DNA of 64,000 bases from Ruminococcus sp. YE71 (GTDB lineage Bacteria > Bacillota > Clostridia > Oscillospirales > Ruminococcaceae), in contig NZ_FPIR01000002.1 in NCBI RefSeq assembly GCF_900119155.1, positions 1-64,000 of the forward strand, written 5' to 3'. Each line of letters begins with the position of its first letter. The first letter of the stretch is position 1. Shown here piece by piece: positions 17,447 to 25,727 of the stretch. The position numbers and the translations under genes were made by a program. Under the pieces are notes generated by a model. It saw only the letters and a program-made list of their open reading frames with translations, was not told where the DNA came from and ran no database searches.

Positions 17447-18106
17447 ATGACCTACAAGGAAGAGTTCATAAAGTTCATGGCAGACAGCGGAGTGCTGACT
17501 TTCGGCGAGTTCACGCTGAAGAGCGGAAGAAAGGCGCCGTACTTCATCAACACGGGCAACTACAAGACAGGCGCACAGCTGGCGCGTCTGGGCGAGTTCT
17601 ATGCTCAGTGCATCGAGGAGAACGGAGTTGACGCGGACGTATTCTTCGGCCCTGCGTACAAGGGTATCCCCCTGTCGGTGTCGGCGGCAGTTGCGTACTA
17701 CAATAAGTTCGGCAAGGACGCGGCTTACTGTTTCGACCGCAAGGAGGTCAAGGATCACGGCGAGGGCGGAATGTTCGTCGGCAGAAAGCTCGCGGACGGC
17801 GATAAGGTAGTCATCATCGAGGACGTTATGACCTCGGGCAAGGCTCTGCGCGAAGTTATGCCCAAGCTGACCGAAGCCGCAAAGGTGAACGTTACAGGCA
17901 TGGTCATCACCGTTGACCGCATGGAGAAGGCGCTCGACAGCGACCTCTCCGCAGTTCAGGACGCCTACAAGACCTTCGGCGTGAAGGTCTACTCCATCGT
18001 TACCATCGACGACATTATCGAGGCGATCAGAAACGGCGTGGTCGAGGGCAAAGAATACCTCGACGCAATGCTCGCATACCGTGAGCAGTACGGCGTGAAG
18101 TACTAA
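17447..18106 (+). CDS. pyrE: Orotate phosphoribosyltransferase
   Basis: 219 residues. Joins orotate and PRPP to give OMP in pyrimidine synthesis. The N-terminal FTLKSGRKAPYFINTG, the FGPAYKGIPLS loop, and the PRPP-binding motif VVIIEDVMTSGKA are all intact. RBS GGGAGTG sits 8 bases before ATG. It is transcribed alone, far from pyrKD. An inverted repeat from the intergenic repeat family begins 6 bases after the stop and probably ends the transcript. Confidence 0.97.
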   Translation: MTYKEEFIKFMADSGVLTFGEFTLKSGRKAPYFINTGNYKTGAQLARLGEFYAQCIEENGVDADVFFGPAYKGIPLSVSAAVAYYNKFGKDAAYCFDRKEVKDHGEGGMFVGRKLADGDKVVIIEDVMTSGKALREVMPKLTEAAKVNVTGMVITVDRMEKALDSDLSAVQDAYKTFGVKVYSIVTIDDIIEAIRNGVVEGKEYLDAMLAYREQYGVKY

Positions 18107-18253
18107 GTGCGTTTACCCCTTGCCGTGCGAAGCTAAGGCGGCCACCATTCCAAAGACTTTTAATACTCTTTGGCAAGGGGTAAATGTTGCACGGTGGTAA
18201 CAAATCACATATGCTTTGTAATAATTTTGTAATCCTCTGTAATGGTATTGTTG
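18107..18253. repeat. Copy 3 of the repeat family, hairpin form
   Basis: A perfect 13-bp inverted repeat, TTTACCCCTTGCC (18112-18124) with GGCAAGGGGTAAA (18172-18184), encloses the family phrases CGTGCGAAGCTAAGGCGG and CCAAAGACTTTTAATA. It directly follows the pyrE stop and may act as a terminator. Confidence 0.7.
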
Positions 18254-18282
18254 TTGTAAAAGACCACAATATATTGTATAAT
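18254..18282 (+). promoter_or_regulatory. Promoter of a short orphan transcript
   Basis: TTGTAA-N17-TATAAT. Predicted start about 18289. No gene of normal size follows. Confidence 0.65.
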
Positions 18283-18288
18283 TATATT

Positions 18289-18412
18289 GTAGAACAGAGG
18301 AAAGAAAAAGAATGAAAAACTAAGTGATTTATACTCTTAGCTCGTTTCATCCTCTCCAAAATTTTTTACACAAGTCAGAAGGTAGTCTCTCCAAGGCTAC
18401 CTTTCTTTTTTG
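18289..18412 (+). ncRNA. Candidate small RNA of about 124 bases
   Basis: A good promoter, then a purine-rich stretch with an RBS-like AGAGGAAAG and a three-codon ORF (ATG AAA AAC TAA, 18312-18323), then a Rho-independent terminator at 18379-18412. Between them, TTTCATCCTCTCC (18345-18357) is complementary to GGAGAGGATGAAA, that is, to an RBS plus start codon. The terminator loop repeats TCTCTCC. Such C/U-rich loops are typical of Gram-positive regulatory RNAs that block ribosome binding. It could also be a remnant leader whose gene was lost. No family was recognised. Confidence 0.5.
18379..18412 (+). terminator. Terminator of the candidate small RNA
   Basis: Stem AAGGTAGTC with GGCTACCTT (one G-T pair), loop TCTCCAA, then TCTTTTTT. 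Confidence 0.8.
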
Positions 18413-18424
18413 TGCATTTTTTTG

Positions 18425-18605
18425 CAAACGCCCACTCATTCAGATGATCTCACATGAATTGGAGAGAGCCGAACGCCCCCACTACAACCAACTGCCAACA
18501 TATTAAAAGTCTTTGGAAAGGGGTCCGCCTTAGCTTCGCACGGCAAGGGGAGAACCTTTCTTCTAGCCGTGCGAAGCTAAGGCGGGTTTCCCCCCCCAGG
18601 AAAAA
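18425..18605. repeat. Copy 4 of the repeat family, with a 20-bp perfect inverted repeat
   Basis: Family phrases AACATATTAAAAGTCTTTGG and GGGGAGAACC, plus a perfect 20-bp inverted repeat: CCGCCTTAGCTTCGCACGGC at 18525-18544 and its complement at 18566-18585. The loop contains AGAACCTTTCTTCTA. No gene. Confidence 0.75.
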
Positions 18606-18631
18606 TAGGCGTCCTCCAGGAAAATAAGCCG

Positions 18632-18664
18632 CAAAAAAAGACCTGCCAAGAACGGCAGGTCTTT
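18632..18664 (-). terminator. Terminator of the tatD-to-sseB run
   Basis: Stem AAAGACCTGCC with GGCAGGTCTTT, T-run on the minus strand, 16 bases after the SseB-like gene. Confidence 0.9.
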
Positions 18665-18680
18665 AGTGTTTTGTGTGGGT

Positions 18681-19271
18681 TTATTCGCTGTCAGCGCCGC
18701 CCTCGCTTACGGTGATGCCTGCGGCCTCGGCGGATGCCTTCTGAGCCTCAGCGACCTGTCTGCGCTCGCGGGCGTTGAGAAGGGTCTGCTTGATCTGAGC
18801 GAGCATTTCCTTTGTGTAAGGCAGGTTGGTAGACATCGGGTTAACAACGAAGCCTGCGATGTTCGGGGTCTGCTCGGTGAGGGTAGCGATGTCTGCGAAC
18901 TTCATGCTGACGCCGTTGAAGCCCTCTTTGTTCTGCATCTTAGCGAACTCCTCGTCATCGGTGAATACGGGGAAGAAAGTGCCGTTCTCCTTGTGCTTAA
19001 CGAGCATGAAGCGAGCCTGGGGTTTCTCCTCGAACTTGAGGTGGTTCTGCTGATCCTGAACGAGCTGGGTGTTCTTCGAGATGATAGCAGGAACGATGAA
19101 AGTAGCTCTCAGTGTAAGATTGATGATCTTGCTGTTAGCATCATTGATCTTAGTCCTGTTCTCGTCGCTCTCGTTCTCTCTGAATTCTGCGTAAGCCGCT
19201 CTCATTTCCTTTACTGCTTCAAGCAGTTCGTCGTTGCGGGTAGGTGCAGGTGTGTTGGTATTTTCAGCCAT
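18681..19271 (-). CDS. SseB-family protein
   Basis: 196 residues. The middle carries the SseB N-terminal-domain pattern: ATFIVPAII, then ENGTFFPVFTDDEEF, and near the end VVNPMSTNLPYTKEML. These are small cytoplasmic proteins common in Firmicutes and named after E. coli SseB (enhanced serine sensitivity); the biochemical role is unknown. The N-terminal 45 residues are charged and helical; the tail is Ala/Glu-rich. It begins 6 bases after the glycosyltransferase gene, so the two are co-transcribed. Confidence 0.85.
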   Translation of the reverse strand: MAENTNTPAPTRNDELLEAVKEMRAAYAEFRENESDENRTKINDANSKIINLTLRATFIVPAIISKNTQLVQDQQNHLKFEEKPQARFMLVKHKENGTFFPVFTDDEEFAKMQNKEGFNGVSMKFADIATLTEQTPNIAGFVVNPMSTNLPYTKEMLAQIKQTLLNARERRQVAEAQKASAEAAGITVSEGGADSE

Positions 19272-19277
19272 GATATT

Positions 19278-20258
19278 TTACTCCTTTTCTGAATCAGAAT
19301 ATCCGTAATTGTTATCTTCCTCAAGGTCGATGTCTATAAAGAACTTCGGGCGTTCCTTAGCCTCAAGGTAGATCTTGCCAATATATTCGCCGATAACTCC
19401 GATGGCGAGCAGCTGCAAGCCGCCCAGCGCCCATACAGACATGAGTATGGATGTCCACCCCTGAACAGTCCTTCCCATGCAGTGTATGATGAGGAAGTAT
19501 ATCAGCATTATAATAGCCACAAAGAATATGAGTATGCCCAGCCCCGTTATCATACGGATGGGCTTTACCGAGAGGGAAGTTATCCCCTCCACCGCGAAGG
19601 ACAGCATTTTTTTCAGCGGATACTTCGATTCGCCTGCCTGTCTTGCGGCTCTTTCGTAGGTCACGATGTCCGACTTGAAGCCGACCATCGGCACTATCCC
19701 CCGCAGGAACAGGTTTACCTCCTTGAACTCCGCAAGGGCGTCGATAGCCCTTCGGCTCATGAGCCTGTAGTCTGCGTGATTGTATGTTATCTCGACGCCC
19801 ATCGCTTCGAGCAGCTTGTAGTAGCCCTCCGCGGTGAAGCGCTTGAATCCCGTGTCCGTCTCTCTCGAAGAGCGGACGCCGTAGACTATCTCACAGCCCT
19901 CGGCGCGTTTTTCGAGGAACCCGTCGATGGCGTTGATGTCATCCTGTAAGTCCGCGTCCATCGAAACCACGATGTCCGCATATTTCCTCGCGGTCATGAG
20001 ACCTGCGAGCAGTGCGTTCTGATGTCCCTTGTTCCTTGAGAGCTTTACCCCCGTGAACAGGTCGCAGCTGCGGTGGAAACGTTCGATAAGCTCCCAGGTC
20101 TTGTCCTTCGAGCCGTCGTCAACGAACATCACCTTGCTCAGCGGCGATATTTTCTCCTCTGCTATCAGCGTGTCTAACTTGCGTATGAGCGCCTTAGCCG
20201 TGATAGGCAGCATCTCCTCCTCGTTGTAGCAGGGGATAACGATGTAGAGGATCTCCAT
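19278..20258 (-). CDS. Membrane-anchored family 2 glycosyltransferase (GtrB/DPM1-like)
   Basis: 326 residues. GT2 catalytic domain at about 1-220: VIPCYNEEEMLP, VDDGSKDKTW, MDADLQDDI (the DxD-type metal site). Two C-terminal membrane helices follow (about 232-258 and 266-295), then a cytosolic acidic tail. This is the layout of undecaprenyl-phosphate hexose transferases such as GtrB, which load sugars on a lipid carrier for cell-envelope glycosylation. The donor sugar cannot be told. GGAG lies 12 bases before ATG. A YfhO-family protein, which uses such lipid-linked sugars in some bacteria, is encoded nearby at 22204-24909. Confidence 0.92.
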   Translation of the reverse strand: MEILYIVIPCYNEEEMLPITAKALIRKLDTLIAEEKISPLSKVMFVDDGSKDKTWELIERFHRSCDLFTGVKLSRNKGHQNALLAGLMTARKYADIVVSMDADLQDDINAIDGFLEKRAEGCEIVYGVRSSRETDTGFKRFTAEGYYKLLEAMGVEITYNHADYRLMSRRAIDALAEFKEVNLFLRGIVPMVGFKSDIVTYERAARQAGESKYPLKKMLSFAVEGITSLSVKPIRMITGLGILIFFVAIIMLIYFLIIHCMGRTVQGWTSILMSVWALGGLQLLAIGVIGEYIGKIYLEAKERPKFFIDIDLEEDNNYGYSDSEKE

Positions 20259-20284
20259 TGTCTGTATCTATCTCCATTCCTGTA

Positions 20285-20443
20285 TTATTTATCTTTTTTT
20301 GAGATCAAAGCGGCGGATATATCTCCTTGAAAAGCACCCTCTCGCGCCGGATGTTTAACTGCTTTGTCGCCCTTTTTCGGGTCGCCGAGAAATCTGTATA
20401 GTATGCTGTTATTTTCTTTTCTGAATAGCTCTTTAACATTCAT
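20285..20443 (-). CDS. Possible 52-residue small protein
   Basis: An ATG at 20443 opens a 52-codon frame of ordinary composition (RFLGDPKKGDKAVKHPAR near the middle) that ends 27 bases before the glycosyltransferase start and begins 8 bases after the stop of the upstream gene. Spacing fits an operon member, but the RBS is weak and no family was recognised. It fills a 190-base gap that otherwise holds nothing. Confidence 0.35.
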   Translation of the reverse strand: MNVKELFRKENNSILYRFLGDPKKGDKAVKHPAREGAFQGDISAALISKKDK

Positions 20444-20450
20444 AAACAAC

Positions 20451-21134
20451 TTACAGCATCGCAAACAGCTCAGTAAGCGACACCCTTTCGGGCTTGGCGT
20501 ATTTAAGCGTTGAGTGCGTCTCGCGGAACTTTTCGGAAAAACCGTGTTCTTCCCAATCTTTCTGCCAACACAAAGCTTCACAGCGCCTGACGTCCATCCG
20601 CTTCATAGCGGTCAGCCGCCCCGACTCGAAGTCCCACACGCCCACGAATCCGTAAGCGTAGCCCGCGCCCTCTGTATCCGAGCGCATGAATCCGAGCAGA
20701 TACCACTCGCCGTTATCGTATTCGATATGGTCGAGCACCATCTTCCTGTCGCCCGAGAAATAGTCCCTCACCCTCGTGAAAGTCTCGGTCTCGTAAACGC
20801 CTATCTGCGTCCGATAGGACACCTTCGGCTTCTCGATGTTGATGAAATATCCCCCGTCGGGCGAAAATGCGAACCCTTCGTCCTGCGCCCCGAGAGTCGT
20901 GACCGTCACGCGCTTTATCAGCGTTAGCCTGTCCAGATCGTAAAAGCACAGATACCCCGCGGTGGATTTCGCCGCAAGAATATTCGTTCCCGTCCTGAAA
21001 CAGCCGCGGTAACAGTAGGGCGCGTCTTTGAACTTCGCCAGCTCCTTGCCGCCCTTGTCGTAAACATATATGGTCGCGCCGTTGAACCCGACGATAAAGC
21101 TGTCGTTTTCGCAGACGCCGTAGGTCTTTCTCAT
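20451..21134 (-). CDS. Beta-propeller-like hypothetical protein
   Basis: 227 residues from the ATG at 21134, which has GGATAGG 8 bases upstream; a GTG 9 bases further up would leave no RBS space. The protein is made of repeated strand-turn-strand units resembling WD40/YVTN blades: IVGFNGATIYVYDKGGKELA, YLCFYDLDRLTLIKR, FAFSPDGGYFINIEK, FVGVWDFESGRLTAMKR. About four to five blades are visible, fewer than a full propeller, so it may dimerise or be incomplete. No catalytic motif; function unknown. It starts 1 base after the tatD stop. Confidence 0.75.
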   Translation of the reverse strand: MRKTYGVCENDSFIVGFNGATIYVYDKGGKELAKFKDAPYCYRGCFRTGTNILAAKSTAGYLCFYDLDRLTLIKRVTVTTLGAQDEGFAFSPDGGYFINIEKPKVSYRTQIGVYETETFTRVRDYFSGDRKMVLDHIEYDNGEWYLLGFMRSDTEGAGYAYGFVGVWDFESGRLTAMKRMDVRRCEALCWQKDWEEHGFSEKFRETHSTLKYAKPERVSLTELFAML

Positions 21135-21135
21135 G

Positions 21136-21960
21136 TCAGTCACCTATCCCGAACAGCCGTTTCGCGTTCTCACGGGTGATGTCGGTCAGCTCCTGAGCCG
21201 ATACTCCCAGCACTTCCGAGGCGGTCTTTGCGACGTAGACTATCATCTCGCTCTGACACCTGCTGTAATTGAAGGGCGCAGGCGCAAGATAGGGCGCGTC
21301 CGTCTCGAAAAGCAGCCTGTCGAGCGGTACAGCCGCAAGGGCTTTCCGCGGCTTTTCGGCGTTTTCCCATGTCAGCGCACCGCCGAAAGCGATGTAAAAA
21401 CCCATCTTCACCAGCTCTTTTGCGACTTCCGCCGAGCCGCTGAAACAGTGGCACTCGCCCCTGACGGGGTGTTTGCGAAGTATCTCCGGCAGGTCGCCGT
21501 AAGCGTTGCGGCAGTGGATGACCACAGGCAGATCAAGCTCGCGTGCAAGCTCAAGCTGTTCGATGAAAACGCGCTTCTGCTCATCGCGGTCGGGGTCTTT
21601 CGCGTAGTCGAGACCTATCTCGCCTATCGCCCTGACCTTCGGGTGCTTTGCGAGCTCGCGAAGCTGACCGATGTAGTCATCGGGGAGTTCGGCGCGGCGG
21701 ATGTAAGTCGGGTGGATACCGACGGTGCAGTAGTAGTTCGGGTATTGTTCCGCGAGGGCGATGCCTTCCTTTGAGGAGCCGATATCGCAGCCTGCGTGAA
21801 CGAGGTATTTAACGGCGGAGTCATCTGAGAACATTCGTTCGAGGATCTCATTTCTGTCGTCATCGAAAGCGGGGTCATCGTAGTGGCAATGAGTATCGAA
21901 TATCCCCGAAACATCGCGGCAAATCGCCGAGAAGTCGGCAGGCTTACGTTTTCTGCTCAT
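21136..21960 (-). CDS. tatD: TatD-family metal-dependent hydrolase (DNase)
   Basis: 274 residues from ATG at 21960, which follows GGGGG at a usable distance; an upstream GTG would add 7 residues. TIM-barrel metallohydrolase signatures: DTHCHYDDPAF (metal ligands), VGIHPTYI, GEIGLDYAKD, VIHCRNAYGDLPEIL, GECHCFSGS and the terminal FETDAPYLAP. Family members hydrolyse DNA 3' ends in repair. First gene of a minus-strand run that continues to the SseB-like gene. Confidence 0.95.
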   Translation of the reverse strand: MSRKRKPADFSAICRDVSGIFDTHCHYDDPAFDDDRNEILERMFSDDSAVKYLVHAGCDIGSSKEGIALAEQYPNYYCTVGIHPTYIRRAELPDDYIGQLRELAKHPKVRAIGEIGLDYAKDPDRDEQKRVFIEQLELARELDLPVVIHCRNAYGDLPEILRKHPVRGECHCFSGSAEVAKELVKMGFYIAFGGALTWENAEKPRKALAAVPLDRLLFETDAPYLAPAPFNYSRCQSEMIVYVAKTASEVLGVSAQELTDITRENAKRLFGIGD

Positions 21961-21993
21961 CTGCGCACCCCCGTTATACACCTATACTCAATT

Positions 21994-22022
21994 ATTATAC
22001 CACACAATTCGGTATTTGTAAA
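21994..22022 (-). promoter_or_regulatory. Promoter of the tatD run
   Basis: TTTACA-N17-TATAAT, about 35 bases before the tatD start. Confidence 0.8.
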
Positions 22023-22084
22023 CCCCTTTTGGGAAATTTCTGCCTGATAACGCGGTTTTAAAAAGAGAAAAACACCCCACACAA

Positions 22085-22170
22085 AAAGAAAAGAAGAAAG
22101 AACAAAGGTGCCCCCCTTCACCACACTTTCGGGCGATACCGAGTCACCAAAATGTTCTTTCTTCTTTCGT
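22085..22170 (-). terminator. Long hairpin after the YfhO-type gene
   Basis: A perfect 15-bp inverted repeat, 22090-22104 with 22153-22167 (AAAGAAGAAAGAACA and complement), with a 48-base loop that has further pairing. On the minus strand it is followed by a T-rich tract. Confidence 0.7.
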
Positions 22171-22203
22171 CAAGCAAATATAGCGGCACTTTCAGCTGTT
22201 ACG

Positions 22204-24909
22204 CTACTCCACTTCTTTCTGCCAGAACAGAATGTTCGCCACTGTCGGCATGATGTAAATGGCAATGAACACCAGTATCGCGATGCCAGCCACAAGATAC
22301 CTGCTCACCAGCGCCGCCGATGACGCTTCGTCGCCGAGGGGCTTGCGCTTTTTCAGATAGACAGCGTACCCGATGATGACCGCCGCACCCACCGCACTCA
22401 TGACGATTCCTGCTTTCAGCCCCGATGGTACGAACTTGATCTCGATGTCGTTGTGGCCTGCGTCCAGTTCAAACTTCATGAAACAGGACATGGTCTTCTC
22501 GACAGGCTGCTCCCTGCCGTTGACTTTCAGCGTGAAACCGCTGTCATACGGCACCGCCAGCAGAACGGTTGACGGCTTGTCAAGGTCGCAGGAACCGCTC
22601 AGCCCGTTCTTGATCTCCGAAAGCCCTATCGTCTTCGTCTCCGCGACCGCCCCCGACAGCCCGTCAATGTCGATGCCGAATACACCGAAACTCATCACCG
22701 CTGTGTCTTTCAGCGTGCTGACTTCGATTATCGCCGTCTCGTCCTCGAACGTCCCCAGCGACAGCACCCCGTTCTCCTTGCCGAAAGGATAGCTTCGGCA
22801 GATGCTCTTGCCGTTGACCGATACCGAGAAACTGTCGTAGTCGGGCTCGCTCAGCTCGTTTGAAAGCCTGTCGAAACAGTCGAAGTACAGCGACTGTCTG
22901 CCCCTGACCCTCACACGGTAGATGAGCGTCTCCCCCGCCGACGCGGTGTACAGCCCGTCCTCGAACTTGTACTCGCCTTCCTCGGGCTCGTAGGTGTGTA
23001 TCATGTCGCTCCTGCCGAAGAGCGCTTCCGCAGTGTACTGCTGAACTTCCGTCCTCGTCAGCTTTTCGGGTATCTCTTCCCCCTCGGGGAGCGTGTCGGT
23101 CAGTATTCCAAGCGGCAGCTTGTCCGCCAGCGGATAGATGTTGTATGCCTCGAAGGTGTACACCGCCTCGTCACTGTGCTCGTGCCCTATCTCGTACCCG
23201 ACGGACAGCAGTGAGTCGGTTATCTCCGTGCCGCCGCAGGTGCCTATCTCCATCCATACCGATGTGTACCCCAGCCGCTTCATCGTGAACATATAGTCCT
23301 CTTTCGTCAGCGAGGTGTAGTGGCCGATGGAGTTGTACCCCATCGCGCCTATCATGTTGTAGTCGAATATCTTCGCGCTGGTCTTGACGCGGTAGAAACT
23401 GTCGTCGTTTATCCTCTCCGAAAGGTCGAGTACTCGCCTTTGAAGCGTGTAGGTGTTCTCGCTGCGCTCTCCCGAGCTCGTCATGTAGATGCGGCTCAGC
23501 CCTGCCGACTGTACCACCGTGATGACCGTCAGGAACACCAGCGAAACGCTCTTCAGCACCCAGCCCTTCCGATAGAAGAACCATATCACCCCAGTGAACA
23601 GCAGCGCCACGATGAGTATCCTCAGCAGTCCCTTGAACGCCGACTCGTTGCCGCCCAGCGAACGGGTGTACTCGCTGATGATGTCCATCTCCACGTCGAT
23701 GAAGCTGCTGCTCACCTTGCCGAAAAGCAGTACAGCCGCCGCACTCAGCAGTCCGCCTGCCGCGTATTTTTTCAGGTCGCCCGAGAATTCGTGCTTCCTT
23801 CCCAGCGTGTGCGCCGACATTATCAGCAGTACGAACACGGTCATGAAAGCGTATCTCGCAGGGAACGCCATGTAGCTGCCCGTGTGCCACATCTTGTTTA
23901 CGGGCTCGATGAACAGCGGCACTATCAGCAGCAGAGCCATTATCTTCCAGAGCCTGTGGGTAGGCGAGCAGTCCTTTTTCGAGCCGATGAAGTCCTCAGC
24001 CGCCAGTATCAGCAGCGCCGCCGCTCCGAACATCACGGTCAGCACCGTGTCGTAGTCGGTCACGAGGTCGCTCGTGCGCAGGTTGTCCAGCAGGGAAGTC
24101 CTCCGCCCCGAGGTCATGTACTGCATGAAACTCGGCAGCCACACCGCCGCCGACAGCAGAGCCGCCGCCGCCGACCCCACGAGGAATTGCAGGCAGGTCT
24201 CCGCCGTGCCGTTGTCGTCCGCTCTTATGCCGATGATGGAATAGATGCCAGCCGTCAGCAGCACGAACACGACCACCATGTAGCCGATGTAGTAGTTTAT
24301 GACCATCATCCCTGCCATCAGCAGTATGTACATTATCGGCTTGTGCTTTTTGTGCAGTCTGTCAAGCGACATCATCAGAAGCGGGAACAGGTACATAACG
24401 TCCAGCCATATCACGTTCTGATAGAATAGCATCACATATCCGCTCGTTGCATACATGAAGCCCAGCAGACTCACCGATATGGGGTCGAGCCCCCTGTGCT
24501 CGTCGCTCTTGATGAAGTACAGCGAGGCCGTGACGGCGGCTGTCATCATTTTCAGCATCACGAGAATGTTCGCGAACAACAGCATATTCTCTTTTTCCAC
24601 GAATTTCACGAGAAACGAGAACGGGCTCGACAGGAAGAAGAAGAACACTCCCACAAAATTCATTCCCGAAGCGTTCTTGAAGCTGAGCAGCCAGCCCGAC
24701 TTGCCGTCGAGTATGTCTTTCAGCTGACACAGCAGCGGCACCACCTGCTGATTCATGTCGCACCATGCCACCGTCCTGCCGCCAAAGGGATAAAACTCCC
24801 TCGAACGGAAAACATACATGAGCATCAGCATAGTCAGCACGGGCGAGACCAGCAGCGGACAGCGGCGGTTCATCGCTTCTTTCATTCTTTCGATCTTTTT
24901 CTTTTCCAT
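22204..24909 (-). CDS. YfhO-family polytopic membrane protein
   Basis: About 901 residues from the ATG at 24909 (AAAGGAA 7 bases upstream); an ATG at 24927 overlaps the previous stop as ATGA and is also possible. The N-terminal two-thirds has a dozen or so hydrophobic helices, with early YPFGGRTVAWCDMNQQVVPLL, the family signature. The extracytoplasmic C-terminal part is beta-rich and one last helix ends the protein. In Bacillus, YfhO transfers sugars from lipid carriers to lipoteichoic acid. The present protein probably glycosylates a surface polymer using a carrier charged by a GT2 enzyme such as the one at 19278-20258. Substrate unknown. Confidence 0.9.
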   Translation of the reverse strand: MEKKKIERMKEAMNRRCPLLVSPVLTMLMLMYVFRSREFYPFGGRTVAWCDMNQQVVPLLCQLKDILDGKSGWLLSFKNASGMNFVGVFFFFLSSPFSFLVKFVEKENMLLFANILVMLKMMTAAVTASLYFIKSDEHRGLDPISVSLLGFMYATSGYVMLFYQNVIWLDVMYLFPLLMMSLDRLHKKHKPIMYILLMAGMMVINYYIGYMVVVFVLLTAGIYSIIGIRADDNGTAETCLQFLVGSAAAALLSAAVWLPSFMQYMTSGRRTSLLDNLRTSDLVTDYDTVLTVMFGAAALLILAAEDFIGSKKDCSPTHRLWKIMALLLIVPLFIEPVNKMWHTGSYMAFPARYAFMTVFVLLIMSAHTLGRKHEFSGDLKKYAAGGLLSAAAVLLFGKVSSSFIDVEMDIISEYTRSLGGNESAFKGLLRILIVALLFTGVIWFFYRKGWVLKSVSLVFLTVITVVQSAGLSRIYMTSSGERSENTYTLQRRVLDLSERINDDSFYRVKTSAKIFDYNMIGAMGYNSIGHYTSLTKEDYMFTMKRLGYTSVWMEIGTCGGTEITDSLLSVGYEIGHEHSDEAVYTFEAYNIYPLADKLPLGILTDTLPEGEEIPEKLTRTEVQQYTAEALFGRSDMIHTYEPEEGEYKFEDGLYTASAGETLIYRVRVRGRQSLYFDCFDRLSNELSEPDYDSFSVSVNGKSICRSYPFGKENGVLSLGTFEDETAIIEVSTLKDTAVMSFGVFGIDIDGLSGAVAETKTIGLSEIKNGLSGSCDLDKPSTVLLAVPYDSGFTLKVNGREQPVEKTMSCFMKFELDAGHNDIEIKFVPSGLKAGIVMSAVGAAVIIGYAVYLKKRKPLGDEASSAALVSRYLVAGIAILVFIAIYIMPTVANILFWQKEVE

Positions 24910-24923
24910 TTTGCTTTCCTTTT

Positions 24924-25199
24924 TCATATTTGTATTGACCATCTGTCTCCCGAAGGGTCGGGACATCCCGAATTCGGTTTCAGCGCCCGAAGCTCCACAT
25001 AGCATCCGCAAATGCCGCACATCCCGCTGCTTAGGTTGTCGCATCCCGTGCAGTGTCCGAGCCTGCGCGAATATTCCTCGTCCGAAACACGCCTGTCCTT
25101 CGGATATTCTTCAATGTACTCTTTCAAAGAACGCAGATAATCGTCCTCCGACATCTCCGCCAGCAGACACTTGCGGCATACCTTCAAAGGCGCATCCAA
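24924..25199 (-). CDS. Small Cys-rich protein (possible metal binder)
   Basis: 91 residues. Three cysteine pairs, CRKC near the start, CTGC at about 50 and CGICGC at about 61-66, plus a late Cys, suggest a zinc ribbon or rubredoxin-like fold. The helical segment between the first and second pairs contains EYIEEYPKDRRVSDEEYSRRL. It resembles a clostridial family I recall as DUF6171 (not confirmed). The start appears to be TTG with GGAGG 8 bases upstream. It is first in a two-gene operon with the YfhO-type gene, 14 bases apart. Confidence 0.8.
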   Translation of the reverse strand: MDAPLKVCRKCLLAEMSEDDYLRSLKEYIEEYPKDRRVSDEEYSRRLGHCTGCDNLSSGMCGICGCYVELRALKPNSGCPDPSGDRWSIQI

Positions 25200-25231
25200 T
25201 CCCTACCCCTCCTTTTTTGCACATCACTTCT

Positions 25232-25260
25232 ATTATATCACAGCTTCCCGCGAAATGCAA
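25232..25260 (-). promoter_or_regulatory. Promoter of the Cys-rich protein and YfhO-type gene
   Basis: TTGCAT-N17-TATAAT, about 30 bases before the TTG start. Confidence 0.8.
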
Positions 25261-25336
25261 CCGAAAAATCACAACTTTTCCCATTTTCCCCCACACCGCA
25301 AAAACCACATTAGTGCGGGTCTTGCCGGGGGAAAAC

Positions 25337-25450
25337 CCGCCTTAGCTACGCACGGCCGCCTTAGCTTCGCACGGCCGCCTTAGCTTCGCACTGCCGCCTT
25401 AGCTTCGCACGGCCGCCTTAGCTTCGCACTGCCGCCTTAGCTTCGCACGG
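25337..25450. repeat. Six tandem copies of a 19-bp unit
   Basis: Unit CCGCCTTAGCT(T/A)CGCAC(G/T)G repeated six times without spacers (starts 25337, 25356, 25375, 25394, 25413, 25432). The same unit occurs singly or inverted in the other copies of the intergenic repeat family. Confidence 0.95.
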
Positions 25451-25460
25451 CTAGAAGAAA

Positions 25461-25700
25461 GGTTCTCCCCCCAGCCCCCCTTTCCAAAGACTTTTAATAT
25501 GTCGTCATTTGGATTTGGTTTGGAAGATAGACTGTCACCATTTCAAAAATAAAAGGCGGGGAAAAATCCCCCACCCTAAATAAGATGTTATCTCTTGAAA
25601 CGGTGATAGTCTATCTTCCAAACCCCAACAAACTTCCGACATAATAAAAGTTTTAGGAAGGGGGTCTGGGGGAGAACCCTTTTTCAAAAGGGTTTCCCCC
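25461..25700. repeat. Copy 5, the fullest copy of the palindromic repeat element
   Basis: A ~240-bp near-palindrome. The left arm (GGTTCTCCCCCC, then CCTTTCCAAAGACTTTTAATA, then GGTTTGGAAGATAGACTGTC) is matched by the reverse complement of the right arm at roughly 80-85% by eye over about 90 bases. The centre is about 25556-25590. The right end carries the 33-base hairpin 25668-25700. No ORF of note inside, so it looks like a non-autonomous, MITE-like or REP-like element. It ends 27 bases from the stop of the GGDEF gene. Confidence 0.8.
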
Positions 25701-25727
25701 AGTCAAAGTCTGCACTCTCCCCACGGC

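Noticed and set aside
22996-24429. Long His/Arg-rich frames opposite the YfhO-type gene
   Set aside because: Repetitive RQQHHQ-like composition typical of antisense to hydrophobic genes.
25337-25450. CRISPR array
   Set aside because: The 19-bp units are contiguous with no spacers, and no cas genes are nearby.
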